A DNA stretch of 64,000 nt from Zopfochytrium polystomum (lineage: Eukaryota > Chytridiomycota > Chytridiomycetes > Chytridiales > Chytridiaceae): the NCBI GenBank assembly GCA_025765615.1, contig JAIVFJ010000031.1:310001-374000 (forward strand), written 5' to 3'. A program made the position numbers and the translations under genes. The notes beneath the pieces are model-generated. The model ran no database searches, was not told the origin of the DNA, and saw only the letters and a program-made list of their open reading frames with translations. Position 1 is the stretch's first letter. Each line of letters starts with the position of its first letter. This document shows positions 49,699 to 59,555 of the stretch, piece after piece.

Positions 49699-50980
49699 TT
49701 ACCGTTCTTCAGATTCCCCAGGATTCGCAGCAACCTCCGCCAGCGGGTTCCGACCATTCAGCTTCCAATCCTCGTCCACCCCTCGCGTCTGCACCCGCCT
49801 CGCCCTTTCCGCCAAAAACCCCAGATTCCGCGCAATCCGCCGCGCGTTCCTGCTCTCGTAGCAGAAATACACCCGCTTCCAGTCCACCCCGCGCGACTCG
49901 TATTCCGCCAGCGACTCGCCCACGCTCTGCGTCGGCACCCGCGCGAACCCGTCGCGCCGGCAAAAGGACCGCCACGCCGTGCTGCGGCCAAAGTGAAACC
50001 ACGCCCGGCTGCTCGAGAGGAGCGCGAGGGCGCCGGTGGTCTGGCGAGCCACGGGGAGGTGCGCGAGGAGCGTGGCGACGAGGACGTGAGGGAGGCGATT
50101 CGGCGCGAGGCTCAGAGATGTGCTTCTTTTTGTTGTTGCGGCGGCGGCGGCGGCGGCGGCGGCCCGGTCGTCGGTTGGGTGGGAGACCGTCGGGAGCGGA
50201 ACCAGCTCGGTGGACCCTTCGTACGTCCCGCCTTCAAGGCTAGCAGGCCAGTAACCTGGCGGTCGAACAGTCCCCCTACTTCCTTTTTGCAACGATCGAG
50301 CAGGTCCTCGTCTTTCTCCTCATTCAGTATCTGGTTGAGGAGCCTTTCAATGCTCGCTCCTCCCCTGGCAGGGTCCCACCAGACCGAGTCCGAACGCGCC
50401 AAAACGTAATACTGCCACCGCTCCACGCCGCGGGGAAACTGCAGCTGGGTCTTTTGAATGTTGGCGTCGTCGGGACAGTTCCGGTGGTCTCCCGTCCATA
50501 TGAAAAAGAACCCCGGGCTGGTGAAGAGTAGGTACGTTGCAAGGCACGCAAGCGGAACACCCTGGTCGCGGAAATGCGCGTCCAGCCACTTTGCGCAGAC
50601 CGCGTGGAATGGAAACCCGGGCACGTCCGATCCTTTTTCCCAAGCCACCCCCCCCCCCCCCCCCCATATACTCTGCGAGAAGATAAAAGTTTACCTGGTG
50701 GACTGGACCGGAACACAGCGTGCGTTTCGGCCGACGAGCGGACGACCGATTGCGCCGCCACCCCCCTTCTTCCTTTTCTTACCTCGCGTCCCAGCACCTG
50801 AAACGGAAGCCGCCGCCGTCCGCGCCCGTAGCCGTAGCCGTAGCCGTGGTGCTCGCGGACGGTCTTGCCGCAGAGAGCGCAGTACGAGTTGAAACCTGAG
50901 GGCCACTCGCATTCGCAAGCGATGGATTGGCTCGTGGCTTCGCCACCTTGTGTCAAATCCCATCCTTTCTTTTTTCCCAT
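49699..50980 (-). pseudogene. F-box-like family, paralogue 2 (frameshifted, one exon missing)
   Basis: Recognisable parts from a possible ATG at 50980: NSYCALCGKTVREHHG (near 50875), FPFHAVCAKWLDAHFRDQ (near 50600), CPDDANIQKTQ and YYVLARSDSVWW, then the F-box-like LPHVLVATLLAHLP and a C-terminal block ending at 49699. Two defects are visible. The DGRW...CWFGM exon present in paralogues 1 and 3 is absent; its place holds a poly-C run (50648-50665). At about 50235-50240 a G run is one base short, so the frame of LLALKA does not continue into GGTYEGSTELVPLP. Either alone might be an assembly slip, but together they suggest a pseudogene. Its 3' half is about 96% identical in DNA to paralogue 3. 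Confidence 0.65.
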
Positions 50981-51104
50981 GTTCGATCCATCGAACCAGA
51001 AGTACCAGCACGTGCAGAGTCGGTGGTGACAAGGCTGTTGGGCGGAGCTTGCTGATTGGGCGATCGCGAGAGAGAGGCTGCATGCTTGGTTCTGGTTGGG
51101 TGCC

Positions 51105-51107
<3 letters not shown>

Positions 51108-51146
<39 letters not shown>

Positions 51147-51147
51147 T
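51108..51147 (+). repeat. (CAGA)n microsatellite, copy 1
   Basis: About ten CAGA units, close upstream of paralogue 2. Confidence 0.95.
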
Positions 51148-51285
51148 ATCTTCAAAAAGGGAACAATAATCTCCACTTCTGAATCGCGTGGGGTCGCTCA
51201 ATCATGTGCCGTTGCCTGGGACGCGACAGAGTGACTCAAGAAACGTTGCTCGTTTGCTCGTTTGAAGCAGCAAGTTTCTCGCCAT

Positions 51286-51316
51286 GAGACAGACAGACAG
51301 ACAGACAGACAGACAG
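51286..51316 (+). repeat. (CAGA)n microsatellite, copy 2
   Basis: About seven CAGA units, same orientation, 140 bp from copy 1. Confidence 0.95.
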
Positions 51317-51463
51317 GTTGGTGGTGGCGCGAAATTCCAAAACAAAAATCGGAAGAATTGTTTCCGTAAAAAACGAAAAAAGAAACAAAAGACACAAAAA
51401 AAAAGGACAGGAAATCCAAACAAAAATAAAAAACGAGAATCGGACATGTGTGAGAAACAGCAA

Positions 51464-51503
<40 letters not shown>

Positions 51504-52254
51504 GGCGCACGCGCACTCTCTCTCTTCCTGGTGCTCGTCCTCGTCGCGAGCGCCCTCCCAAACAATCGCCACCGCCACAGCCCTGTCTGTGATCAGTCCC
51601 TATCGTCGCGCCCACCAGCGATTGAGAATCGAAGAGACCCCCACCAAAGAAAAAAAAGAAAGAAAAGAATTCAATGTATTTTTAGGAAAAGCCAATTTCT
51701 GCAAGGTTACCATCGAAAGCTGAGTCGGCTGATCCTAAAAGATCAAAAACCATTTGAAAAAAAAAATATCGTAATGGGAAATTCATAAACAAGGGGTTTT
51801 CGAGTGACATAGTTTATTGCCTTCCAATCATTGTGCAGATGGGGACTTCAAAGCGTATGTTGGTTTGGGAATTTTTTTTTCTGCAAGAATGCGCACAGTC
51901 ATAGTAACAACTCACCAATTTCTTGCAGAGGATCGTTTTCAGCCAAGTTTGCACCAGTTGTGGACGAGTTGAGGGTGATGCCAAGCAGGGCAAACTTGTC
52001 TGCTGAAGCAAACTCCTTCCACTCAGTGCATACGTCAGTGTTGGAGTTTGCACACATTACCTATACCTTTTAGATCCTCTAAGATCCTCTGACCTGTCTT
52101 CAAGAGTAAAGATGATTTGAGATGGCATTTGGGCTGGTCTGAGTGTTATCTACACTTCTACTGCTCTTTGACACTATACAAGTGTTAGAGTTGGTTTTGA
52201 TCCTGTTATGAATCACCCTTTGGAAACCTCTGGAACCTCCTATGTTAGGCAGAA

Positions 52255-52394
52255 CTGACTGGTTAGCAGCAAGAGGCACAAGACAGACCTGAACCTATTG
52301 TGACTGTCAGTTATCGTTCTCACGACGCCCATGGGAGAGCGAGCCACTGCCAATGCAGACCCAGGCGCTGGCTTGTGCTGTTGACAAATACTCC
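52255..52394 (+). repeat. Dispersed repeat, arm A (two modules)
   Basis: The first module (52255-52331, starting AGGCAGAACTGACTGGTTAG) matches the complement of 54566-54656 at roughly 90%. The second (52319-52394, GAGCCACTGCCAATGCAGAC) matches the complement of 53053-53131 at about 90%. Confidence 0.8.
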
Positions 52395-52668
52395 AAGTAG
52401 GTGGCTTTCCCATGCGATCCCAAGTTGGTCCGCCTCGTTTACTTTGTTCGCACATTTCTTGTTCGTTCCGTTTCTTGTATGGTTTCACCAAAAATCGTAA
52501 AAACTTAAGATCCTGTTTAAATGGTGTTGTTCAAGACTGTCTTTGAGACATCTTACAGAAGGTGTTTGCCATAGTTTAAATTTTTAAGCTCTAACGACGG
52601 TATAATAAGCGATCACACATCATTTCTTCTTATATTCAAGTATAAAGTCCATTTTAACTCATCCGTGT

Positions 52669-53003
52669 TAAGCAGATATCTATATGAGAGGCTTTTACCC
52701 TGTGCTAGCCACATCACTGATCCACTATTATAGCATGCACGTCATCATTTTGTATCAAATTATCCTCAATTCATGGATTCCATTATTCCTAGTGTAAACG
52801 GTCTACTCTGAGTGAGTGAGTGGAAGGAGTGAATGAAGTGGAGATGTGTGTTTGTGGGGGGTCCTTCTCCCCAACTTGGAGAGAAAGAGAAAAAAACTCG
52901 GTTATCAATTATTGATACATAATGATGATATGCATGCTGTAATAGTTGCAAGGCAAGTGTGACCGGCACAGGGTAAAAACCTCTCCTATATTATCTGCTT
53001 GAG
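52669..53003. mobile_element. Foldback / MITE-like element with about 85-bp terminal inverted repeats
   Basis: The left arm (about 52669-52762) contains AAGCAGATA, GAGG.TTTTACCCTGTGC and CTATTATAGCATGCAC followed by TCATCATTTTGTATCAA. The right arm (about 52905-53003), read as its complement, gives AAGCAGATA, GAGGTTTTTACCCTGTGC and CTATTACAGCATGCAT followed by TCATCATTATGTATCAA. About 140 bp of unrelated sequence separates the arms. There is no coding capacity. This is the form of a non-autonomous DNA transposon; no clear target-site duplication was identified. Confidence 0.75.
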
Positions 53004-53052
53004 CAGAGGAGGAGGAAAACTGTTGACACTGGGTTTCTGTTCCACTTAATAC

Positions 53053-53131
53053 TCTATTTGTCAACAGCTCAAGCCAGCACCAAGGTCTGCATTGGCAGTG
53101 GCTCTCTCCCCCATGGGCATGTGAGACTACA
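53053..53131 (-). repeat. Dispersed repeat, partial inverted copy C
   Basis: Complement of the second module of arm A, sharing CCACTGCCAATGCAGACC and GCTGTTGACAAATA. Ends at GGGCATGTGAGAC. Confidence 0.75.
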
Positions 53132-53658
53132 CCAAGGTCTCAGTGATAAAGTCTAGGGATTTTATTCGCAAAAACAAGCGTACCTGTCATAAAACCGCAA
53201 GGATCGGGACCCCTATTATTGCTCCCGGTTCTTTAGTTTCCAAGGCGTTATCAAAGTGTATTTGCGGCTAACCCGTCTTTATTATTGGGTCTGCTTTTAC
53301 TACTTTCGTCTTTACAGTTTCCGTCGCACCAGGGTTTTCTCAACATATTTTCTTTTTCGGTGACTAACGGAGACTGCCCGACTGCCTAGGGATGGGGTGC
53401 CTGACAGGCCGTACCCCAAGCCCGCCTAATTTATTATTTATTTGTGGCACTTGTACATACATGCATAGGGTTGGGGGGACTTAGAGCATTTGTGGTGGAT
53501 GCTCCAAGTCAGGGGGGTTGACTTGTCAATTTTCTCTCTCTCTGTTTTTGGGCCATTTCTCTTTTTCCTTTTTCTTCAATCTGATTTCTGTCCATTGGCA
53601 CCAATACAGAGTCCCTTCAAATCCATCTGGCTCGCAAAGGTGAGGGTAGTGAGAGATG

Positions 53659-53678
53659 GTACACACCCGGGTGTGTAC
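53659..53678. repeat. Perfect 20-bp palindrome
   Basis: GTACACACCC followed directly by its complement GGGTGTGTAC, with no spacer and a SmaI-type CCCGGG centre. Confidence 0.95.
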
Positions 53679-54565
53679 ATGGTCCCTTCGTGGGGCTCCT
53701 CTTAAGGGGCTGTGGGTGGGGAATGCAGCTGGCCCCGCCAGCGACTGTGTGACATTGCCGGCTCTGTGTTGGAGTGAGGATCCCTGGCGCTTGCCTGCCG
53801 CGACGACGGTGGTGGTGGTGGTGGTGACGACAGTGTCGTCGTCCCCAACCTTCCCGTCCCTGCGAGGGTGTTGGTGGCTGCGCCCGGTGCAGCCCCCAAC
53901 ACCTGAGAGTTCGATCTTCAAGCACCTGCCTAGGTCCTATTGCTGTGAGGGTGAGATGTGTGAGCACGAGTGCGATGCGATAAAGCCTGTTGGTCGAGTG
54001 ATCGTGCCGACGCAACCCGGCGGGGTGCGTGTACGATTGCAGGTGTTTCCGCGTGCGAGTTCCCTGCTGGCGACCTTCCGACCCCTACATAGTCGACTCC
54101 CTTCTCTCTCTCCCCCCTGTCGCTGGCGACAACGAGGGCTCCTGCAGCACCGTCCGCAAAGAGGGGCGCTAGGTCGCGCCCTGTCCGTCCCGTCGCTATT
54201 AACCGCTCCTGTTGTATTTGAGATTAGGTTCCTGAGATAAAAACCCCCGTTTCCCTCTTCTCTCTCTTTATTCTGCGGTTGTGTTGCGCCCTTGGGAGTG
54301 CCCTTCCGTTTTCCCTCGCATTGGCCCACAGCCACGCAAGTAATTGGTGCCCGGCACTGATCCTTCAGAGGATTGTCCCTCTGAATATTCATTCTTTGTG
54401 TTTGAGACCCCTGTTAGACAGATCAGTAGGGATACTTCGTGGACTAGGCAAGTAGTAGGGTTGAAACACCCCCTAGACAACAGCCCAATAAAGTTAGTTT
54501 TACCCTCTTATTTGCTTTCCCTCACTCTAGGGCCCAGATCCCAGGGTCAAAGGAGTGAGCATAGT

Positions 54566-54656
54566 CTCACAGGCATCGTGAGAACAATAATTGACAGTCA
54601 CAATTGGTTCAGGTCTGTCTTGTGCCTTTTGCGGCTAACCAGTCAGTTCTGCCTTA
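54566..54656 (-). repeat. Dispersed repeat, partial inverted copy B
   Basis: Complement of the first module of arm A, sharing GGCACAAGACAGACCTGAAC. It begins with GGCATCGTGAGAAC, similar to the end of copy C (GGGCATGTGAGAC). Confidence 0.75.
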
Positions 54657-54963
54657 CACTCCAAGATGTCGGATGGGACCTAACGCTCATCACAAGATCC
54701 GCCCTCCCGTTGCCTGCACTGGCGAGGCAGGTCTCTCCCACTCGTCCGCCAGCGACCAACAGCAACAGTTTTTGGGACTGGCTTAACTCTTGCAAGATTC
54801 TGGAGTGATCAAAGTCAAACCTTCTTCTACCTTGGTAGCAAGAATTATCCCAGGATCCTGCCAGATTGGTCAAGACATGTGTCAAGCATAACAATTCCTG
54901 TCGATGGAGAGCCCCCCAATTGGACTACAAGACTAAAAAACGTATTACTTTTCTTGGTCTCAT

Positions 54964-55035
54964 GGCTGCATAGTGTAGGGGTTATCACATCAGATTCTGA
55001 TTCTGGGGACCCCGGTTCGATTCCGGGTGCGGCCT
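54964..55035 (+). tRNA. tRNA-Gln (anticodon CTG)
   Basis: Folds as a complete cloverleaf. The acceptor GGCTGCA pairs with TGCGGCC, with one G-U. The A-box region is TAGTGTAGGGGTTATCAC. The anticodon stem TCAGA/TCTGG encloses the loop TTCTGAT with anticodon CTG at positions 34-36. The T-arm CCCGG-TTCGATT-CCGGG contains a perfect B box. No intron; the discriminator base would be T. It keeps its CpG sites although the surrounding repeats are CpG-poor, so it is probably functional. Confidence 0.9.
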
Positions 55036-55374
55036 CTGTTGTAGATTTTGAGCCAATCTGGCAACGGTTTGTGCGCGAGCCCAAGCACAAGAAAGAACAT
55101 ATGCGAGGCTTGCCATTACAGTGGAGAAGCTAAGCCACCTCTGTAAATGGTCTATTCTGAGTGAGAATCTGTATTTGTTGGCAGTCTCTCCCTTCGCGTT
55201 GTTAACATTAGACTGGCTTTTTTGGCTTGTTAAAACGCTTCGGGCGAACATCGACATGACGCTCTTACTATTGCATCATGCTGATGTGACCACCACTCCA
55301 TGGGGGTGCGGATGCAAAGAAGTGTCCATGGACCACAGTGATTCAGTTGTAACGTCGTGTGGATTTCGTCTCGA

Positions 55375-56744
55375 CTACACGCAGCATGAACCGCGCTCCA
55401 CAAGCGGATTACGACCTGCAACCACCCAACCCTCGTCCACCCCTTGCGTCTGCACCCGCCTCGCCCTTTCCGCCAAAAACCCCAGATTCCGCGCAATCCG
55501 CCGCGCGTTCCTGCTCTCGTAGCAGAAATACACCCGCTTCCAGTCCACCCCGCGCGACTCGTACTCCGCCAGCGACTCGGCCACGCTGCGCGTCGGCACC
55601 CGCGCGAACCCGTCACGCCGGCAAAAGTACCGCCACGCCGTGCTGCGGCCAAAGTGGAACCAAGTCCTGCTGCTCGAGAGGAGCGCGATGGCGCCGGTGG
55701 TGGTGCGGTCCACCGGGAGGTGCGCGAGGACCGTGGCGACGAGGACGTGCGGGAGGCGATCTGGCGCAAAACTAAGAGATGTGTTGCTTGCTGCGGCGGC
55801 GGCGTCAGTGGCCCGGTGGAGTGTCGGGTGGGACACGGTCGGCAGCTGAACGAGCTCTGCCGCGCCCTCGTACGTGCCGCGCCGCAGCCGCCGACAGCTG
55901 GCCGCCGAGCCGTCGTACGCGCGCTCGTTGTCGGCAAAGTCCGGGTCGTCGTCGTCGTCGTCAAGGTCCGGGTCGTCAGAGTCGTAGTCGGAGTCGAAGT
56001 TCTCTTCCGTCCACCAAAGCGAGTCCGGACGGGCGAGGACAAAGAACTGCCGTCGCTTCACGAAGCGGCCTTGCGATGATTGGATGTTGCCGTCGTCGGG
56101 ACAGTTTAGGTGGTCGCCGGACCATTGGTGGGAGAATTCTTTATTGGTGGCGAAGAGGTATGAGGCAAGGCAGATCAGCCGGATGGACTGTTCGTGGAAA
56201 TACGTGTCCAGCCATTTTGCGCAGACTGAGTGGAATGGGAACCCGCGAACGGGGGTGGTCGTGGGACTCGCTTTTTTTTTTTTTTTTTTTTTTTTTTTTG
56301 TTCGGCGGGTGGTTTGCGGTGAGCCCAGCGACTTTTTAGCGCAATCCTTGCTCACTCCAAACCAGTTCGATCGCCTTAAAGACGACCCTGCGCTCCCTGT
56401 CGACGCCCGTCATTCCGTGCCAGCACGACGACGGCACAAGGTCCGGATCGCGTCGATCTCCCGACAGATCCGTCGCGCGTTGAAGCTGCGGTCGAGCAGG
56501 GGTGAGGGAGCACGTCCCAGAGTCGGTGCCCACCGCGGTCCAGCGGCCGTCTTCGGTGAGGCCTGCATTAAGCAGCAAGTAGGCTCAAAAAAGAGATGAT
56601 GATGGGCCCACCCTCGCAAGTCTCCCCCTATCTACCTCTTCCGATCGACTGAAACGGCGTGTCCGGACGAGGTCTCACCATGTTTCGTCGTCCGATGGCC
56701 CGCCCGCAGAGCTCGCAGTACGAGATCGTGATGCTGCGCCCCAT
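55375..56744 (-). CDS. F-box-like protein with N-terminal CxxC finger, paralogue 3
   Basis: ATG at 56744 opens ITISYCELCGRAIGRRN with a CxxC pair, through PFQSIGRG to a donor near 56636. A middle exon (about 56336-56570) carries DGRWTAVGTDSG and SCWHGMTGVDRERRVVF. The last exon (from about 56250 down to the stop at 55375) has FPFHSVCAKWLDTYFHEQS, CPDDGNIQSSQGRF, FVLARPDSLWW, an acidic Asp-rich stretch, the F-box-like LPHVLVATVLAHLPVDRTT and the C-terminal block ESRNARRIARNLGFLAERAR. A T-run of 29 bp at 56271-56299 lies in the intron. This is the most complete member of the family. Function is unknown; a substrate receptor for SCF ubiquitin ligases is the natural guess from the F-box-like segment. 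Confidence 0.7.
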
Positions 56745-57182
56745 TAAGCGACCTATCCAGACAGACTCAGAGACAAAAGGAAAAAAAATTTAAAGAAAAA
56801 GAGTCCGACACTGTTCATTCATTCAGTAGCGCTGTCGACGTGACGCTGCTCTTTCGCGTTCGGCGCCAGTCCATCGCCGCAACGCAAACTACTCGCATTA
56901 CTGTCTCGCATAAGTTTGCTAAAACAGCCGTGAGAAGGATGGATGAGGGGGGGGGAAGTATGGCACAGATCCAAACATTGCCCAACCTCACAAAAGAGCA
57001 TGGATTGGTTGGAACGAGTGGTGGGGGAGCAAGAAATGTGTAGTCCGATCCCATCGCTTGCGCGCGCACATCGCACTCAGCAAATTTGCGGGAGCGTTCG
57101 ATGGATCGAACGCATGGGTGTGCGATTTGCCTGTGATATGGTTATTCCATGAATTTGTTTCTTTTTTCGCAGGATGAGAAAA

Positions 57183-57186
<4 letters not shown>

Positions 57187-57263
<77 letters not shown>

Positions 57264-57340
57264 TGAGAGAGTGAGTGAGTGAGTGAGTGAGTGAGAGAGA
57301 GAGAGAGTGTGTGAGAGAAAGAGAGAGAGAGTGAGAGAGA
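57187..57340 (+). repeat. Compound (GA)n-(GT)n-(GAGT)n microsatellite
   Basis: A GA run of about 35 bp, then a GT run of about 38 bp, then GAGTGAGT and GAGAGA blocks. ORFs across it encode only Leu/Ser/His/Thr artefacts. Confidence 0.95.
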
Positions 57341-57689
57341 AAAGGCGCGAAGCCGCATAGTGGTTCAGGACGCGTTTTCTTGGGTCCGCTGTTGCCCATT
57401 GCACAACGTCGAGAGGAGCTGATTGGTCGATCGCTTACCCGAGAAGCTTTGGCGCTTGGTCGCTCAATTTTGTTTTTTTCCCCTTCTTTTTGTTTGTCTT
57501 TGTTGCTTGTTCCCGCGATCGTCGCGTCGTCCCGACTTGCTTCTCGTCCAATCACGTTGAGTCGATCGACGCGAGGGCGGTGGTGACTCAACAAACGTCG
57601 TCCATATCAACAATGGAAAATATGCTGTTTTTCTCTCCTCTTTTCCATATTATTTATTTATCGGGAAGTAAGACCGCCAAAGACGGGTA

Positions 57690-57693
57690 AGAG

Positions 57694-57755
<62 letters not shown>
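57690..57755 (+). repeat. (GA)n microsatellite
   Basis: Nearly pure GA array of about 60 bp, 165 bp beyond the stop codon of the CCCH gene. Confidence 0.95.
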
Positions 57756-57757
<2 letters not shown>

Positions 57758-57920
57758 GAGCAACAATAGCAACAACAAAAAACCAATAAAAGAAAGACCA
57801 AACACTGGCACTATTTCGTTGCCCCCCATCCGCTGTTCCCCCCTTCTCTTCCTCTGCCTTCCTTCCCTCTTACCAGTCCTGCCACCATCATCCAAACCAC
57901 CCCCCCCCCCAACCAGCTCT

Positions 57921-59555
57921 TCAGGCTTGACGGCGGCACCGCCAACCACCACCACTCATCACGCTCGTCGGCGACTGCGCTTCCATCCTCGCAATGCGGA
58001 GGCTCATCAGTTCCAACAAGTCAACCTCACCCGTGGCCGCCTCGCTCCCTCTCCCCCTTCCCACGCTGGCCTGCGCTTTCCCCGCCACGCACGACGACAA
58101 TGTCGTCGTCGCCGTCGAGGCAACGGGCTCGACGGTAACGGGCGTTGGCTCTCCTTGGTGAATGAACCCGCAGCGCCGACCGTATTGACAGTACCCGTTG
58201 GTGAAGAAGTTGAGGCAGGGCTTCGTCTGGTGGATTTAATTTTTTTTTCGGGTATGGTGACAGAGCAGTTGGGTAAGCAGGTAGTCGCCTTTTTTTTTTT
58301 TTTTTGTGGCCTCCGACGAACTCCACTGATTGATTCCATCCCAATCCCGCCTCAACCCCCACAACCCCCACGCACAATCGACTGAAAACAATGTTACCAA
58401 CCTTCCAGTTTGCAGGCCTCTCAACGACCCTTAGTTCCTCTTCCGAGTGGGCAAAGTCGCAGTTCTGACCGAACCGACACTCTCCCGTCTCCCTCCACGA
58501 GTTGCAAAACTCGGTCTTCCACAGAGTCTTTTGCTTTGGCTCTTTTCGCGCTTTCGGGCTCGAGGCCTTTTGCGCAACCTGTGACGGCTTGGAGCTCAAC
58601 GACTTTGGTGGTGGTGCTTGCGACCTCGGCGGCTTTGGTCGAGAGCATGGCAGTACGTCGGCCACCTGATTGATGGAAGACTTGTGCGGGGGTAAGTCGG
58701 AAGCGGATGCGAATGTTGAACCCCCACTGCCCGGACTCCATTGAACCCTCGGCCCGACTGTTTGTGATTCATGTTCACTCACTCCAGCCATTTGTGGTTC
58801 AATTTCCCCGCTTGCTTTGACGGAATTTCCTTCCTCCTATCTTTGAACCAGTCTGTCCACCCAATGCAAATTTTTCTTTTTGTGGGGGACACCTGCTGTG
58901 GGGCATCCATGGGATTTGTGAAGGCAGGTGGGGAATGGTCATGTTGGCTCACCTTGTCTGTCGTTTGCGTTGTGGGGGTAATCCAAGCGGTGGCGGTGGC
59001 TGGCCTGTGCGAGGGCGAATGTGCGTGTGGGACGACCGCTCTGTGGTAGTTTTTGCTGGTGTACGCGGCGTTGTTGCTGACGGGGAGGTGGTGGTGGTGT
59101 GAAACGGTCGTGCGACCGACGGTTGATGTTGCTGACTGTGGTGGTGACAATGAGCGCGAGTCTCGGCTGCTGCGGCTGCTGGTGACGCTGCTGCCTCCGT
59201 GTGCAGACGCGGGCGGGCTGCGCGGTCCCCCGAACGCGTTGGTGGCGGTCTGCTGGTGAATCCTTTGCTGGTGGAGCGCTGCAGCGGCCTCTGCGGCCGC
59301 AACCCTGGTCTGCCCAATGAGCAGGCTGAGACGGAACAGCTGATCTTCGACGGAGCCGACCGCTGGTGGAGCCAGGTGGTAGTGCACTGTAACCACCGGC
59401 GAGAGAGGAGGATGCACAGCTGGCTGAAGAGCGCAACCTGCTGACGCGATCCGGAGCTGCGCCAGAATGTCTGGTCTGACGTCAAGTTGGCTCATTGCCG
59501 TGGGAGAGTACGAGTGGGCGAAGGGGTGCTGCGGGAAGGAGGCAAAGTCGCCCAT
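57921..59555 (-). CDS. Tandem CCCH zinc-finger RNA-binding protein (TTP/Tis11-like)
   Basis: Three exons on the minus strand: 59555-58783, about 58735-58402 and 58226-57921. The first exon is Ser/Pro/His-rich and disordered. Two C-x8-C-x5-C-x3-H fingers follow. Finger 1 is CNSWRETGECRFGQNCDFAH, preceded by the KTEF lead-in typical of TTP proteins. The linker is EEELRVVERPANWKTKP. Finger 2 is CLNFFTNGYCQYGRRCGFIH. The finger spacing and the linker match the AU-rich-element binders that promote mRNA decay. An intron falls exactly between the fingers (after WK). The first intron boundary near 58736-58782 is the least certain. The C-terminal 60 residues are Ser/Ala-rich with a short helix (LLELMSLRIARME). 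Confidence 0.88.

Larger units (their letters stand above)
50981..55374. other. Repeat-rich, gene-poor, CpG-poor interval
   Basis: No protein-coding gene supported. Contains tetranucleotide arrays, an A-run of about 36 bp (51467-51502), a foldback element, dispersed inverted repeats, a 20-bp palindrome and one tRNA gene (each listed). Stretches such as 52081-52250 have no CpG at all, unlike the flanking genes. Confidence 0.6.
56745..57920. other. Intergenic: microsatellite-rich gap
   Basis: No gene seen. Contains two long purine or GT arrays (listed) and mixed sequence between them. Confidence 0.5.

Noticed and set aside
48115..50409. Long plus-strand ORFs over the F-box-like genes
   Set aside because: They are antisense shadows; conserved paralogous protein blocks exist only on the minus strand.
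51100..51320. CRISPR-like array from the CAGA repeats
   Set aside because: Simple tetranucleotide repeat with no spacers, in a eukaryotic context.
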